Shown here piece by piece: positions 9,776-20,957 of a stretch of DNA of 64,000 bases (position 1 is its first letter; the number at the start of each line of letters is the position of its first letter). A program made the position numbers and the translations under genes. The stretch is taken from the NCBI RefSeq assembly GCF_001659605.2, contig NC_035172.2, positions 28,695,342 to 28,759,341 on the forward strand, given 5' to 3'. The stretch is from Manihot esculenta. Lineage: Eukaryota > Streptophyta > Magnoliopsida > Malpighiales > Euphorbiaceae. The notes below the pieces were generated by a model. The model was not told the DNA's origin and searched no databases. It saw only the letters and a list, made by a program, of their open reading frames with translations.

Positions 9776-11170
9776 TTAAAACAGATATGGATATTGCTGG
9801 AGCATAGACTCATGTGTCTCCCAGGTGCACTCTTCTAGATTGTGGTGGTTCCAAAGGACTTTCACCATCGGAATTTCCTTGTTCCTCAGCTTTCTGATCT
9901 GCGTGTCTAGGATCCGCACTGGCTGCTCTACATAGGTGAGATCTCCAAGGATCTCCACTTCAGGCTCACTAAGAACCTTACTTGGATCTGACACGAACTT
10001 CCGTAGCATAGAAACATGGAAAACCGGGTGAATTCTCTCCATAGAGGCAGGTAAATCCAGCTTATACGACACATTCCCGATCTTCTGCAAGATCTCAAAG
10101 GGTCCAATGTATCGTGAAGCTAGCTTACCCTTCTTCCCAAAACGAACCACTCCTTTCATTGTAGACACCTTAAGCAATACCATATCACCCTCCTGAAACT
10201 CTATCTGCTTCCTGCGAACATCTGCATAGCTTTTCTGTCTGCTCTGAGCAGTTTTGATTCTCTCTCTGAGCATGGGCACCACTCTGCTGGTGATTTCTAC
10301 TATCTCTGGCCCTGCAAGAGCCGCCTCTCCTACTTCTTCCCAGCAAACAGGTGATCTGCACTTCCTTCCATACAAAACTTCATAAGGGGCCATCCCTATA
10401 CTAGCATGATGGCTGTTATTGTAGGCAAACTCCACCAAAGGTAGATGCTGCTTCCAAGAACCGCCAAAGTCTAACACACACATTCTGAGCATATCCTCTA
10501 TGGTCTGGATGGTCCTCTCTGACTTTTCGTCAGTCTGTGGATGGAAAGCAGTGCTAAAATCCAACCTTGTGCCCATAGCACTCTGCAGACTCCGCCAAAA
10601 TCTAGAGGTAAACTGAGGTCCTCTATCAGACACTATAGACACAGGAACCCCATGCAACCTTACTATCTCTTCCACATAAACCTGTGCCAACTTATCTACA
10701 GAGTAGGTACTCCTAACAGGGATGAAGTGAGCAGATTTAGTCAGTCTGTCCACAATCACCCATATGGAGTCTAACCTGTTGGACACTGCCGGAAAACCCA
10801 CTACAAAATCCATAGCTATATTCTCCCATTTCCACTCTGGAATCGACAGTGGGTTAAGCATTCCAGCCGGCTTCTGATGTTCCAGTTTCACCCTTTGACA
10901 AACCTCACAGGCGGACACAAACTGTGCCACTTCTTTCTTCATAGCTGGCCACCAATACACCCTTTTCAGATCCTGATACATCTTGGTGGCTCCAGGGTGA
11001 ACACTGTATCTTGCATTATGAGCTTCCCTCATAATGTCTCCTTTCAGATTGATGTCATCTGGTACACATAGTCGATTCCCATAGCGGAGGATCCCTTTGC
11101 TGTCAAATCTGAACTCTGCATTGTTGCCTGACTGAACAGTCCTGGCAATTTTTACTAACTTAGGGTCCTC
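9776..11170 (-). CDS. Chromovirus B integrase with chromodomain-like tail
   Basis: Minus-strand frame; the longest ATG-started part is 11,032-9776 (418 residues), and the frame is open back to a TAG at 11,171-11,173. Counting from that ATG: HHCC zinc-binding residues H5, H12, C42, C45; DDE catalytic triad D75 (AMDFV), D136 (SDRGPQF), E172 (SERTIQ); GPFEIL motif near 293. The C-terminal chromodomain-like segment (about 378-418) contains VKVLWNHHNLEECTWE. Integrase inserts element cDNA, and the chromodomain steers chromovirus insertion. The tail and the long LTRs suggest the Tekay/Del group. It would need to be made from a gag-pol protein that no longer exists here, so it is probably not expressed. 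Confidence 0.88.
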   Translation of the reverse strand, partial: EDPKLVKIARTVQSGNNAEFRFDSKGILRYGNRLCVPDDINLKGDIMREAHNARYSVHPGATKMYQDLKRVYWWPAMKKEVAQFVSACEVCQRVKLEHQKPAGMLNPLSIPEWKWENIAMDFVVGFPAVSNRLDSIWVIVDRLTKSAHFIPVRSTYSVDKLAQVYVEEIVRLHGVPVSIVSDRGPQFTSRFWRSLQSAMGTRLDFSTAFHPQTDEKSERTIQTIEDMLRMCVLDFGGSWKQHLPLVEFAYNNSHHASIGMAPYEVLYGRKCRSPVCWEEVGEAALAGPEIVEITSRVVPMLRERIKTAQSRQKSYADVRRKQIEFQEGDMVLLKVSTMKGVVRFGKKGKLASRYIGPFEILQKIGNVSYKLDLPASMERIHPVFHVSMLRKFVSDPSKVLSEPEVEILGDLTYVEQPVRILDTQIRKLRNKEIPMVKVLWNHHNLEECTWETHESMLQQYPYLF

Positions 11171-11704
11171 ATGCTATTTCTGAGCCACCTGCTCTAGAAA
11201 CACTGGTGTTACTCTCATCTGTGCTATCAACGCACCCATACCAGACAACTCTAGCTGTAGCCCTTCGTCGATGAGCTTATAAAACTCCATCACCACTGGT
11301 CTTCTCTTTGCTGCTATATGGGACAAACTGCCAAGTGATTTCTGGCTTAGGGCGTCTGCAACAACATTTGCCTTACCTGGATGATACTGAATCTTACAAT
11401 CATAGTCACTGAGCAGTTCTACCCACCTTCTCTGCCTCAAATTCAGATCCTTCTGACTCAAGATGTACTGTAAACTCTTATGATCTGTGAAGATCTCGCA
11501 TGTAACCCCATAAAGGTAATGCCTCCACATCTTGAGTGCAAAGATAACTGCCGCCATCTCTAGGTCATGGGTGGGGTAATTCAACTCGTGCTTCTTCAGC
11601 TGTCTAGAAGCATAAGCAATCACCCTGTCGTTCTGTATCAAAACACAACCCAGTCCTACTCGAGATGCATCACAGAACACTGTGAAGTCCTCATTACTGA
11701 CGGT
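11171..11704 (-). pseudogene. Chromovirus B RNase H remnant
   Basis: The minus frame from about 11,700 reads [20 protein letters not shown], then [30 protein letters not shown] and [13 protein letters not shown], the full Ty3-type RNase H signature. A TAG at 11,171-11,173 separates it from integrase; CAG would be the one-step ancestor. At its N-terminal end it is joined abruptly at about 11,704 to LTR sequence, so RT, protease, gag, PBS and about 360 bp of the 5' LTR are missing. Confidence 0.86.
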
Positions 11705-13445
11705 TACTAATACATCTCTTTACAATAGTACATGTTCACACTATGCTATTAAAAAATTCTTTACTCTTCCTGTACCCTGCTGACTTTCCTCTGACTCTGA
11801 TCCTGCAAGACTGGGTTAAAGGAGAGGGATGAGCTATACTAGCCCAGTGAGTAGAACAATAAAAACATGTTAATAAACATGCTCACATGGAATGCATCAC
11901 ATCACAAGTAAATCACCCATCTCAGACGGACTGATTCAAAAATCCCTCAGTGCCCGGCTCGCGAAGGAGCTCCTCAGGACTTTATTACGCACCCTATGGT
12001 GCTCTGTGCCCGGCCCACTCAGGGCTCCTCAAGACTTTACTATGAGGGCTAATTAATCCATTCTATGTCTGATCCGTACAAGCAAAGAATAATGCAATGC
12101 GTCACATTCGTGTATTCTAGTGCACTCAACCTATTACATATCATGATGCATGGAACATGCTAAAAGCATTTAATTTCTCATATTAAAAACATTAAGTTTA
12201 GTTCCACTCACCTCTGGCTGACTCTGAACTGACGCTGACTACTCTGAAGCAGTGCTCACTGCTGATCTCTTCGGTTCCTCTGGTCTGTTCCTACACAGGT
12301 GGACTCAAATGAGGGACCAAACTAATTCAAAAACATCTCTATAAAACTCCCCAAAAACCCCCCTAAAACATCCTAAAAAAATCAAGAAAAACATGCAAAA
12401 GAAGGCTGGACAGGGCACTTTCGGCGGCAGGTTCGGCGGCCGAAAGTCCCTTCCAGAGCCGAAACTCAAGCACTTTCGGTGGCACCTTCGGCTGCCGAAA
12501 GTCCTCTCCAGAGACGAAAATCCCTAACCTTTGAGGGCACCTTCGGCGGCCGAAACCCCCTTCCAGAGCCGAAAGTCCAAACTTTCGGGGGCAAGCTTAG
12601 GCAGCCGAAACCACCTCCTTAGCATGTTCGGCGGCCAAACCTTCCTTCGGCGGCCAAAACTGGGTTCGCCAGGTAGGCAGAACCCTGCTCTGCTTCATGC
12701 ATAACTTACCCAACTCCCTCAAACATGCAACCAACAACTCATAACCTGCATATACTCAAGTATAGGCACAAAAGGGTCCAAAACTAACTTAAAACCCCAA
12801 CAAACAACACAACTCAACAAATAAACATGCTTTGACCACAAATCAATCAAAAACTCAATTTAACCTAAACATGCATCTCTACCAATAAAACTCTATAAAA
12901 CCTTCATAAATCAGGAAAAGAAGTTAAGGATCTTCACTTACCTCTTACAAACAAGAAGATAAACGATCCCAACGTGGAGATATGAAGCAACTCTCTTCCA
13001 AAGTCCCCATACTTCAAAACTTTGTTTTTAGCTCAAAACCTTCAAAAAATCATGAAAACTTATCAAAACTTTGCAAGATTTGAAGAAAACGTGAAAATCA
13101 CCCAAGGAAGATCATGGTCTCACCTCTGTCTGTGGATGGAAAGAAAATCTTATCCATTCACTGACCTAGGGCCTTTTATAGGTAGCTGGCCAGACCACCT
13201 TCGGCGACCTAACGTGATTCCAAACTCATGCATGTTCGGCGGCCGAACTTCACCTTCGGCGGCCGAATCTGGCATTTCTTCCTTGGTGCTTTTCTTTCAA
13301 AATCTCATTTTCTTTTACACTTCAAACATGAAAACATACTAAAATGTTTTAGAAAAACATATCTATTACCCTTCTAGAGGGTTCCGACATCTTGGATTCC
13401 ACAGGAAAGTAGAATTCCGATGCCGGAGTCTAGCCGGGTATTACA
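11705..13445 (-). repeat. Chromovirus LTR B, 5' copy, truncated
   Basis: It matches 7968-9697 of the other LTR, starting TGTAATACCC at 13,445 on the minus strand, and is cut at 11,705, so the last ~360 bp are lost. It has palindrome arrays at about 12,415-12,665 and 13,195-13,275 and a TATA box at 13,172-13,182. The copia-1 reading frame resumes directly at 13,446. The target duplication was probably CCAAC: it is present on the right, and the left side fits a 5-bp loss that also removed the LTR TG. Confidence 0.85.
13172..13182 (-). promoter_or_regulatory. LTR B (5') TATA box
   Basis: The minus strand reads CCTATAAAAGG in the same context as the 3' LTR copy. Confidence 0.7.
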
Positions 13446-16104
13446 CCAACATATTTATGGCACTGTCATCTTAGCCATATAAATGAGAATCGCATATCTA
13501 AGCTCCATAAAGATGGTTTATTAGATTCATTTGATTTTGAATCATTTGAAAATTGTGAATCTTGTTTGCTTGGTAAGATGACAAAGGACCCTTTTACTGG
13601 ACAAAGTCAAAGGGCTTCAGACTTATTGGGCTTAATACATACAGATGTATGTGGCTCACTAAGCATTAGTGCCAGGGGAGGTTATCAGTACTTCATTACA
13701 TTCACTAATGATTTCAGTACATATAGCTATGTCTACCTAATGAAACATAAGCATGAATCTTTTGAAATGTTTAGAACTTTTCAAAATGAAGTACAAAATC
13801 AACTTGGTAAAACTATTAAGATGCTTCAATTTGATCGAGGTGGTGAATATTTGAGCCAAGAGTTTGATGAACATCTTAGAAACTGTGGAATTATTTCACA
13901 ATTGACTCCTCCAGGAACTCCACAATGGAATGGTGTTTCTGAAAGGAGAAATCGAACTTTATTAGATATAGTTTGATCTATGATGAGTCAAACAAATCTC
14001 CCTTTATCGTTTTGGGGTTATGCCTTGAAAACAGCTGCATTCATTTTAAACCGAGTACCATCAAAAGCGGTTGAAAAGACACCATATGAGTTATGGACTG
14101 GAAAAATGCCTAATTTGCCTTTTCTTAAGATTTGGGGTTGTGAGGCTTATGTGAAACGCCCAATTTCAGATAAGCTAGCTCCAAAATCTATCAAGTGTAA
14201 TTTTGTGGGGTATCCTAAGGAAACCAAAGGATACTATTTCTATATTCCCTCAGAGAACAAAGTATTTATTGCTCGAAATGGTACCTTTTTGGAAAAGGAA
14301 TTTATCTCTCAGAGATTCAGTGGGAGTACAGTGCGACTTGAGGAAACTCAAGCACCACAAGAGAGCATTGAACCGCCAGTAGAACCACTTCTGCAATCAC
14401 AAACAGTTGTGGAAACTGAAAGGGTGACACAAGTCCCACGCAGATTTGATAGGACACGTCATCAGCCTGAGAGATATGGATTTCTCATTACTGATAGTCG
14501 TGAACTTTTGCTCATTGATCAAGATGAGCCTACTACCTATTAAGAGGCTGTGTCAGGTCCAGATTCCGAGAAATGGCTTTCCACCATGAAATCTGAAATG
14601 CAATCCATGTATGACAATCGAGTTTGGTCATTAATTGATCCCCCTGAGGGTGTTAAGACCATTGGTTGCAAATGGGTTTTCAAGAAGAAAACCAACATGG
14701 ATGAAAATGTGCATACCTACAAAGCAAGGCTTGTTGCAAAAGGTTTCAAGCAAACTCATGGAATAGACTATGATGAGACCTTTTTCGCCAGTTACAATGC
14801 TTAAGTCGGTTAGAATTCTCATTGCCATTGCTGCGTACTATGATTATGAGAAGTGGCAAATGGATGTCAAAACAGCTTTCCTTAATGGAAACTTGCTCGA
14901 GGATGTGTATATGACACAACTTGAGGGTTTTGAAATCCCTGAGAATTCTGGAAAGATTTGCAAGTTTCAGAGATCCATTTATGGATTGAAGCAAGCTTCT
15001 CGGAGCTGGAATCTTCGTTTTGATGAGACAGTCAGGGACTTTGGATTCATAAAAAATAAAGATGAACCTTGTGTTTACAAGATGGTTAGTGGGAGTGCGG
15101 TTGTGTTTCTAGTCCTATATGTGGATGACATATTACTCATTGGAAATGATATCCCTACCTTGCAAAAAGTTAAGACTTGGTTAGGAAATTCTTTCTCAAT
15201 GAAGGACTTAGGTGAGGCTGCATATATCCTTGGTATTAAGATCTATAGGGATAGATCCAAGAGGATAATCGGTCCGAGTCAAAGTACTTATATTGACAAG
15301 GTGCTGAAAAGGTTCAGCATGCAAGATTCCAAAAGAGGATTCTTGCCCATGTTTTATGGAATTCATCTCAGCAAGAATCAATGTCCTATGACATCTGATG
15401 AGCGAGAATGGATGAATAAGATTCCTTATGCTTCTGCTATTGGATCTATCATGTATGCCATGTTATGTACTAGACCAGACGTCCCATATGCCTTGAGCAC
15501 AACAAGCAGATATCAGGCAGATCCCGGTGAGAGTCACTGGACAAATGTTAAGAATATCCTAAAGTACCTTAGAAGGACTAAGGATGCATTCCTAGTTTAT
15601 GGAGATTTGGAAGACGAGCTAGTTGTAAATGGTTACACAGATACCAGTTTCCAAACCAACATAGATGACTTCAGATCGCAGTCAGGATTTGTATTCACTT
15701 TAAATGGTGGACCTGTTAGCTGGAAAAGTTCCAAGCAGAGCACTATAATAGATTCTACAATAAAAGCTGAGTATATAGCAGCATCAAATGCAACTAAAGA
15801 GGCAGTCTGGTTGAAGAAATTCATCACAGAGTTGGGAGTGGTTCCCAGTATTGCAAATCCTATGGACTTTTATTGTGATAACAATGGTGCCACAGCACAG
15901 GCAAAGGAGCCCAGATCTCATCAGAGATCTAAGCATATACTCAGGCGATATCACATTATTCGAGAGATCATTTATAGAGGAGATATCAAAATATGCAAAG
16001 TAGACACAAATGACAATATTGCAGATCCACTAACCAAGGCTCTTTCACAGGTAAAGCATGATCAGCACACTAGGTCTATGGATATTAGATACTTGTATAA
16101 TTAG
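13446..16104 (+). pseudogene. Ty1/copia-1 integrase, reverse transcriptase and RNase H (3' half)
   Basis: This continues the polyprotein cut at 7607. It has a GAG-pre-integrase HHCC finger (about 13,458-13,575), an integrase core with HTDVCG, FDRGGEYL and SERRNRT catalytic segments (13,566-13,976), then RT with [18 protein letters not shown] and YVDDILLIGND (about 15,118). RNase H follows (GYTDTSF, KAEYIAAS, DNNGA), ending LTKALSQ. Stops at 13,974 (TGA) and 14,541 (TAA) are one C-to-T step from CGA and CAA. An extra T near 14,780 shifts frame before the open 444-residue RT-RNase H piece (14,770-16,104). Catalytic residues survive but the polyprotein cannot be made whole. Confidence 0.9.
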
Positions 16105-16110
16105 GCCTAG

Positions 16111-16124
16111 AGCAAGTGGGAGAT
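16111..16124 (+). other. Polypurine tract of copia-1
   Basis: GAGCAAGTGGGAGAT lies immediately before the LTR start TGTTAGTG and after the RNase H stop codon. The same tract precedes the second LTR copy at 23,178. Confidence 0.8.
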
Positions 16125-17564
16125 TGTTAGTGTATATGCCCTAGGCCATTATCTTGGACCTTTTTGTATATCGTTTTGGTTATTAATAAAAGAGGTTTTT
16201 ATCATTATTATATATTTGCATGTTACATAATAATGATTATCATACCTGGTTACTTATTATTATGTTGACAATAATAAAATATAGCTAGTATGATTATTGA
16301 TTGATAATCATGAGATGATTATGTATATGTTGATATAATTCAATAATCATAGATACTTGTTAGAGAACAAAGTATTGGATGGACCCGCATTGAGATTACT
16401 ACATGGGTTATTATCATAAGTGAATCTCAAAGTAGTTATGTCTTAATCCTTTGACTTGAGATTGTCATAGTTTCCAACATAAGGACTGTTATGTTTTGAC
16501 ATAACCAAACATTGTCTTTAATCGGACAATCATAAAGGTTATGATTGAGCATAATAGAAATTATGTAGAGAATAATGAACAATCAAGATAGGATTTGTCC
16601 CTCTCTCCGAGAGAGATATCTTCTGGGCCCCTCGATAAGTGAGACTGAAAAATGCATGGTCGTGCTCAAATGAATTGATAGTGTGATCAATATCATTTGA
16701 ATTTATCAGTCTACTTAGAGATCGATAAATCATAAGTTTGAACATTCTAAGTTTGACATTGACCATGACTTATGTTCAAACTAGATATCGTGTGACAAAG
16801 GGATTAATTCATGTTCTATTTATTAGGCTTTATCGGATTATTGATCCTCATATTAGTTAGGTAGTCATAATGTCTTGCCAGAGGCCACTTATGACTTATG
16901 GGCCTTGTGGGACTAGACCTATTGCCAATTAATGTGAGCCTATTAGATCACACACAAAAGAACGTTGTTGATGTGCTATGTCATATTAATGGGCTAAAAG
17001 CCCAAAGCTTATTAATATAATTAATAATAATAAAGTGTTATTATTATTAATCATTTATTATTATGAGATAATAATATTTAAAAGATCTGCAGTCTATCTG
17101 TAACTGTTACAGATAAAGGACTCTATCACATAAGATATTTGAGTATCTGTGAGATTGTGATAATGGGTTTTGAACACAACTCCTTTTAGGGAAAGGAGTT
17201 ATGGGAAAAATAAAAAACTGAAACATATAAATACTCCTTCTATGAATTGTGGAAGGATGATGTTAATTTTTGAGAAAAATTCAGTCTAACTATTGCAGAT
17301 TGTGGAGCACATAATCTATCCATCTTTGAGAGAGTTAGTACTCTAGAAGGATAGAAGATGTTCGTATGGATACCATAGAGGGTGTTCGTTTGAAAAAGCA
17401 GCACCATCAGTCGAACATTATATCTTCTTGACGAGACTAACAGGTTAGTTTCATATCCTTCTTGTAAATTAAACGAAGCACTCGGATTCTGGAAAAAGGA
17501 AATCAGAGAAATTTTATTTTTCCGCTGCGCCTTTGGGTTGCAATAATCTCGAAATTTCCCAACA
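16125..17564 (+). repeat. Copia-1 3' LTR (1.44 kb)
   Basis: It runs from TGTTAGTGTATATG to TTTCCCAACA, giving TGTT/AACA ends. It is AT-rich, with a likely TATA motif ATATAAATACTCC near 17,226. No equivalent 5' LTR is visible upstream of gag at 6286. A second copy lies at 23,178-24,813. Confidence 0.85.
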
Positions 17565-17653
17565 GTGTCCCCCACAACCATGTGAATGGCAGAAGGCTAA
17601 GGCTGAAGCTATTTCTTGATCTGGGATGCATCTCCTGATTACTTGGTTAGAAT
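17565..17653 (-). pseudogene. Athila-like integrase fragment, left copy
   Basis: On the minus strand this 89-bp piece encodes the integrase zinc-region motif SNQVIRRCIPDQEIASALAF, then CHSHGCGGH. It matches the right copy at 24,814-24,902, which continues into the rest of an Athila-like pol. It shows that copia-1 was inserted into an Athila-like integrase gene. Confidence 0.78.
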
Positions 17654-19947
17654 TGTAATACCCGGCTAGACTCCGGTATCGGAATTCCTACCGTCCGGTG
17701 GAATCTCGATTGTCGGAAACCTCTAGAAGGGTAAAATCATGTTTTCATAAAAATTTTTAATGTATTTTATGGTTTTAAGTAAGAAAGAAATTGGGTTTTA
17801 AATGAAAAAGACCATGGAGGCATTTCCAGGTTCGGCCGCCGAACGTGGGATAGTTTAGGGGGGCACGTTAGGCTTCCGAATGTGGCTCATGTTCGGCCGC
17901 CGAACTTCATGTTCGGCCGCCGAACATGCATGCGTTTTGGAGTCGCCTTCGGCTTCCGAAGGTGGCCTGGCTAGCCACCTATAAAAGGACCCATGGCCGA
18001 AAATGGGCGAGCTTTCTCCCCTATTTTCGGCCAACGGTGAGTCCATGCCCTCCCATGGTTGATTTTGATGATTTTTCCTCAAATCTTTCAAGTGTTAACA
18101 AGCGTTTACTTGATTTTTGAAGATTTGTGAGCTTAGAACAAGTTTTTGGAGTTTGAAGGCCCAAGGAGCTAGATCTCTCCCACCCCCGAGTTGGATCGCC
18201 TCTCCTCTCGATCTTCAAGAGGTAAGAGTAGATCCTCACCTCTTTTCATGTTTTGACTAAGTTTCTTGAAGGTTCATGGGGTAGAAATGCATGTTTAAGT
18301 TAGTTGTTTGTTGTTAGGGTAAATGTTGAGTTTATGAGTAATGTATGTTGTTTGAGTTGCTTTTTATGTTTGTGTTGGGGTTTAGGATAGTTTGAGGCCC
18401 CTATATGCTTATTTGCTTGTGTATGCATGTTGTAGAATAGCTAAATGCATGTTGGATTGGTTTGGGAGGCAAATGTGTATTGAATAGCTGACTTCTGCCA
18501 CTTTGGAAGAACTCAGGTTCGGCAGCCGAAGGGACTTTTGGCCGCCGAACCTGCCTGTGGAGCCAAGCTTTCGGCTGCCGAACCCTGCCCCCGAAAGTGG
18601 ACTTTCGACTTTGGAAGGGAGTTTCGGCCGCCGAAGGTGCCGCCAAACATGCACGAGTTTCGGATCTGGAAGGAACCTTCGGCTGCCGAAAGTGCCGTCA
18701 AAGGTGCATGACTTTCGGCTCTGGAGGGACTTTCGGCCGCCGAAAGTGCCCTGTTCAGCCTTCCTTTGCATGATTTTCTATGCATGTTTGTGATGTTTTA
18801 GGGGGTTTTTGGGGAGTAGTTTAGAGTCATGTTAGTATATGTTTGGTCCCTCATTTGCATCCACCTGTGTAGGTTCGGACCCGAGGAACCGAGGACCCCA
18901 GCAGTGAGATAGCTGCTTCAGTGTCTTGTCAGAGCTAGCCTGAGGTGAGTAGAATGGACCTTTATTTCCAAAGCAAATAAATAAAATTGAGCATGTTCAT
19001 GCATCACGAATGCCATATGATATATTAGGTTGTTTGCATTAGAATTCACGAATATGTTGCATTGCATAATATGGTGATGATGTGGATGAATGTTGGATGA
19101 TCCTTTAGCCCTCACTATGATGAGATATGATATGATGTGATATGGAAGTCCAGGTATGGCCTGCACTACGCCCCTAGCACAATGTAAGAGAAAGTCCGGG
19201 TGTGGCCTGCACTACGCCCCCGGCACGAGTGGATATGTATGATATGATATATGTAAGAGAAAGACCAGGTGTGGCCTGCACTACGCCCCTGGCATGATTG
19301 GATTATTTAGAGGGCTATAGGTGACAAGTTCATCCTTGATGTGATTTGTTTGTGATGTGATGCATTTCGTAAAAGCATGAATGTTAAATTTAATGTTTTA
19401 CTATTCTGCTCACTGGGCTCTAGTAGCTCACCCCATTCCCTTGATCCCCTAGGTTTGTAGGTACGAGGTAGTCCGGGAAGTCAACTAGAGTAGGAAGTTT
19501 TATGTATGTAATAGCTAGTAAGTGGACATGAGAAAGAATATGATGTAATGAATAGTATTGAACAGTCATGTAATGCAATGATGTTTATTGAGGTTTAGAA
19601 TTGTGCTTGACCCTAGCATGTATGGTTAATCCCTTTGCGTATACATGATCTATGTAATGTGTTAATGATGTTTATGTAAACCAAGTTTAATGTATGATAT
19701 GTTACCCCATTGGAGCATTTGATGAGGGCTCCAGTGTGGGGTTTAATGTTTATGATTATGAGTTGTGCATGCACAGGTTAAGCTTGGTGAATGAAAGAAA
19801 GAAAGTTTAAAGTTTTTATGTAAATGTTGATCATGTATGGGATTAAACAGGTATACAGGATGTATGTTAGGCTTGCTACGGGTCCCGGCGGCCTTAAGTC
19901 GATCTGGATCCTAGCGCCGGTAGCGGTCCGATTTCCGAGTCGTTACA
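17654..19947 (+). repeat. Chromovirus LTR C (2.29 kb, plus orientation)
   Basis: It starts TGTAATACCCGGCTAGACTC and ends GAGTCGTTACA. It has palindrome arrays at about 17,828-17,965 and 18,515-18,752 on either side of a TATA box at 17,978-17,988. A three-unit tandem block lies at about 19,146-19,300 (TGGCCTGCACTACGCCCC). It lacks the usual PBS: at 19,948 it jumps to the 3' part of gag. Confidence 0.87.
17978..17988 (+). promoter_or_regulatory. LTR C TATA box
   Basis: CCTATAAAAGG lies just downstream of a palindrome block, with about 325 bp of LTR before it. Confidence 0.72.
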
Positions 19948-19948
19948 G

Positions 19949-20785
19949 ATTAGCGGTCCGGTTTCGGGTTCCAAGACCCCCGGCGGGGAAAGGTTAGGCT
20001 CCTCTTCTCTGAATGCAGCAGCTTCAAGTGAAAAGAAAAAGTGGGACAGAGGCCTCAGGAAGTCCAAGAAGAACAAGTTCTGGAACAAGATCAAGTCAGG
20101 TATGGGTTTAGGAAGTGGCTCGAGCTCAGGTGCAGATAATGCAGTATGTATGAAGTGTGGGAAGCCGCACAAGGGAGTATGTCGGTTTGGGATGACAGTC
20201 TGCTTCAGATGTGGGCAGGAGGGACACATGGCACGGGAGTGTCCTAGAGCAACTTTTATGGCACAGTCCCAGCAGACAGCTTTTGGTAGTATGGCTCAGC
20301 CAGTAGCTCCAGCCGCGACTCAGGCCAGTGGCAGAGGCAGAGGGAGAAGGGCAACCTCTTCTTCAGCGGGTTTCAGGGGTGAAGGTCCATCAGCTCCAGC
20401 ACGGATCTTCACCATGACACAGCAGGAGGCAAATGCATCAAACACCGTGGTGTCAGGTAATCTCATCATTGGGTGTTCAGATGTTTATGCCTTAATGAAC
20501 CCTGGTGCATCTCATTCTTTTATTGCTCCGAGAGCCGTCGAGAGGCTGGGTTTGATGGTCTCTGGGTTAGAGTGTCCCCTATGGGTCAGTGGACCCAAGT
20601 GCGACCCATCAGTGGCAGAGTCAGTCTGCCAGTGTAGTCCAGTTTTTGTTGAGGGGAGATGCCTTTCAGCCGACCTTGTGGTTCTAGATTTGACAGATTT
20701 TGACGTCATTCTAAGGATGGATTGGCTATCTACCCATGGTGCTACCTTGGACTGTAGAGATAAGGTAGTCAAGTTCAGAGGTTAG
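19949..20785 (+). pseudogene. Chromovirus C gag C-terminus and protease, truncated
   Basis: One open frame, entered from an internal deletion, encodes a basic linker, two cysteine clusters (CMKCGKPHKGVC, then CFRCGQEGHMAREC) and a retropepsin-like domain. In this family the active site is usually D-P-G-A; here it reads NPGASHSF near 20,497, so the catalytic aspartate is replaced by asparagine, a G-to-A change. The flap-side motif DVILRMDWLSTHGA follows. The frame stops at 20,783-20,785 and element sequence runs to about 20,845, where it meets an opposed element. RT, RNase H and integrase are absent. Confidence 0.82.
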
Positions 20786-20844
20786 GATGGGTCAGAGGTT
20801 GTCTTTAGGGGAGACAGGAGGGGTACACCTAGAGGTTTGATATC

Positions 20845-20957
20845 AGCCTATCCTAGGGGACATGTTTTCCTAGTGTGTTTGACCTACTAGAACCTCTATG
20901 AGCCCGACCCTCTCTCTATAGGTCCGACCATATGAACCTAGGGCTCTGATACTAATC
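20845..20957 (-). other. Leader and degenerate PBS of chromovirus D
   Basis: This matches the element A leader (about 1680-1790) in the minus orientation. The PBS at 20,943-20,954 reads TAGTATCAGAGC on the minus strand, one base off the consensus. The abrupt switch from plus-strand protease to minus-strand leader at about 20,845 marks a head-to-head junction. Confidence 0.72.
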
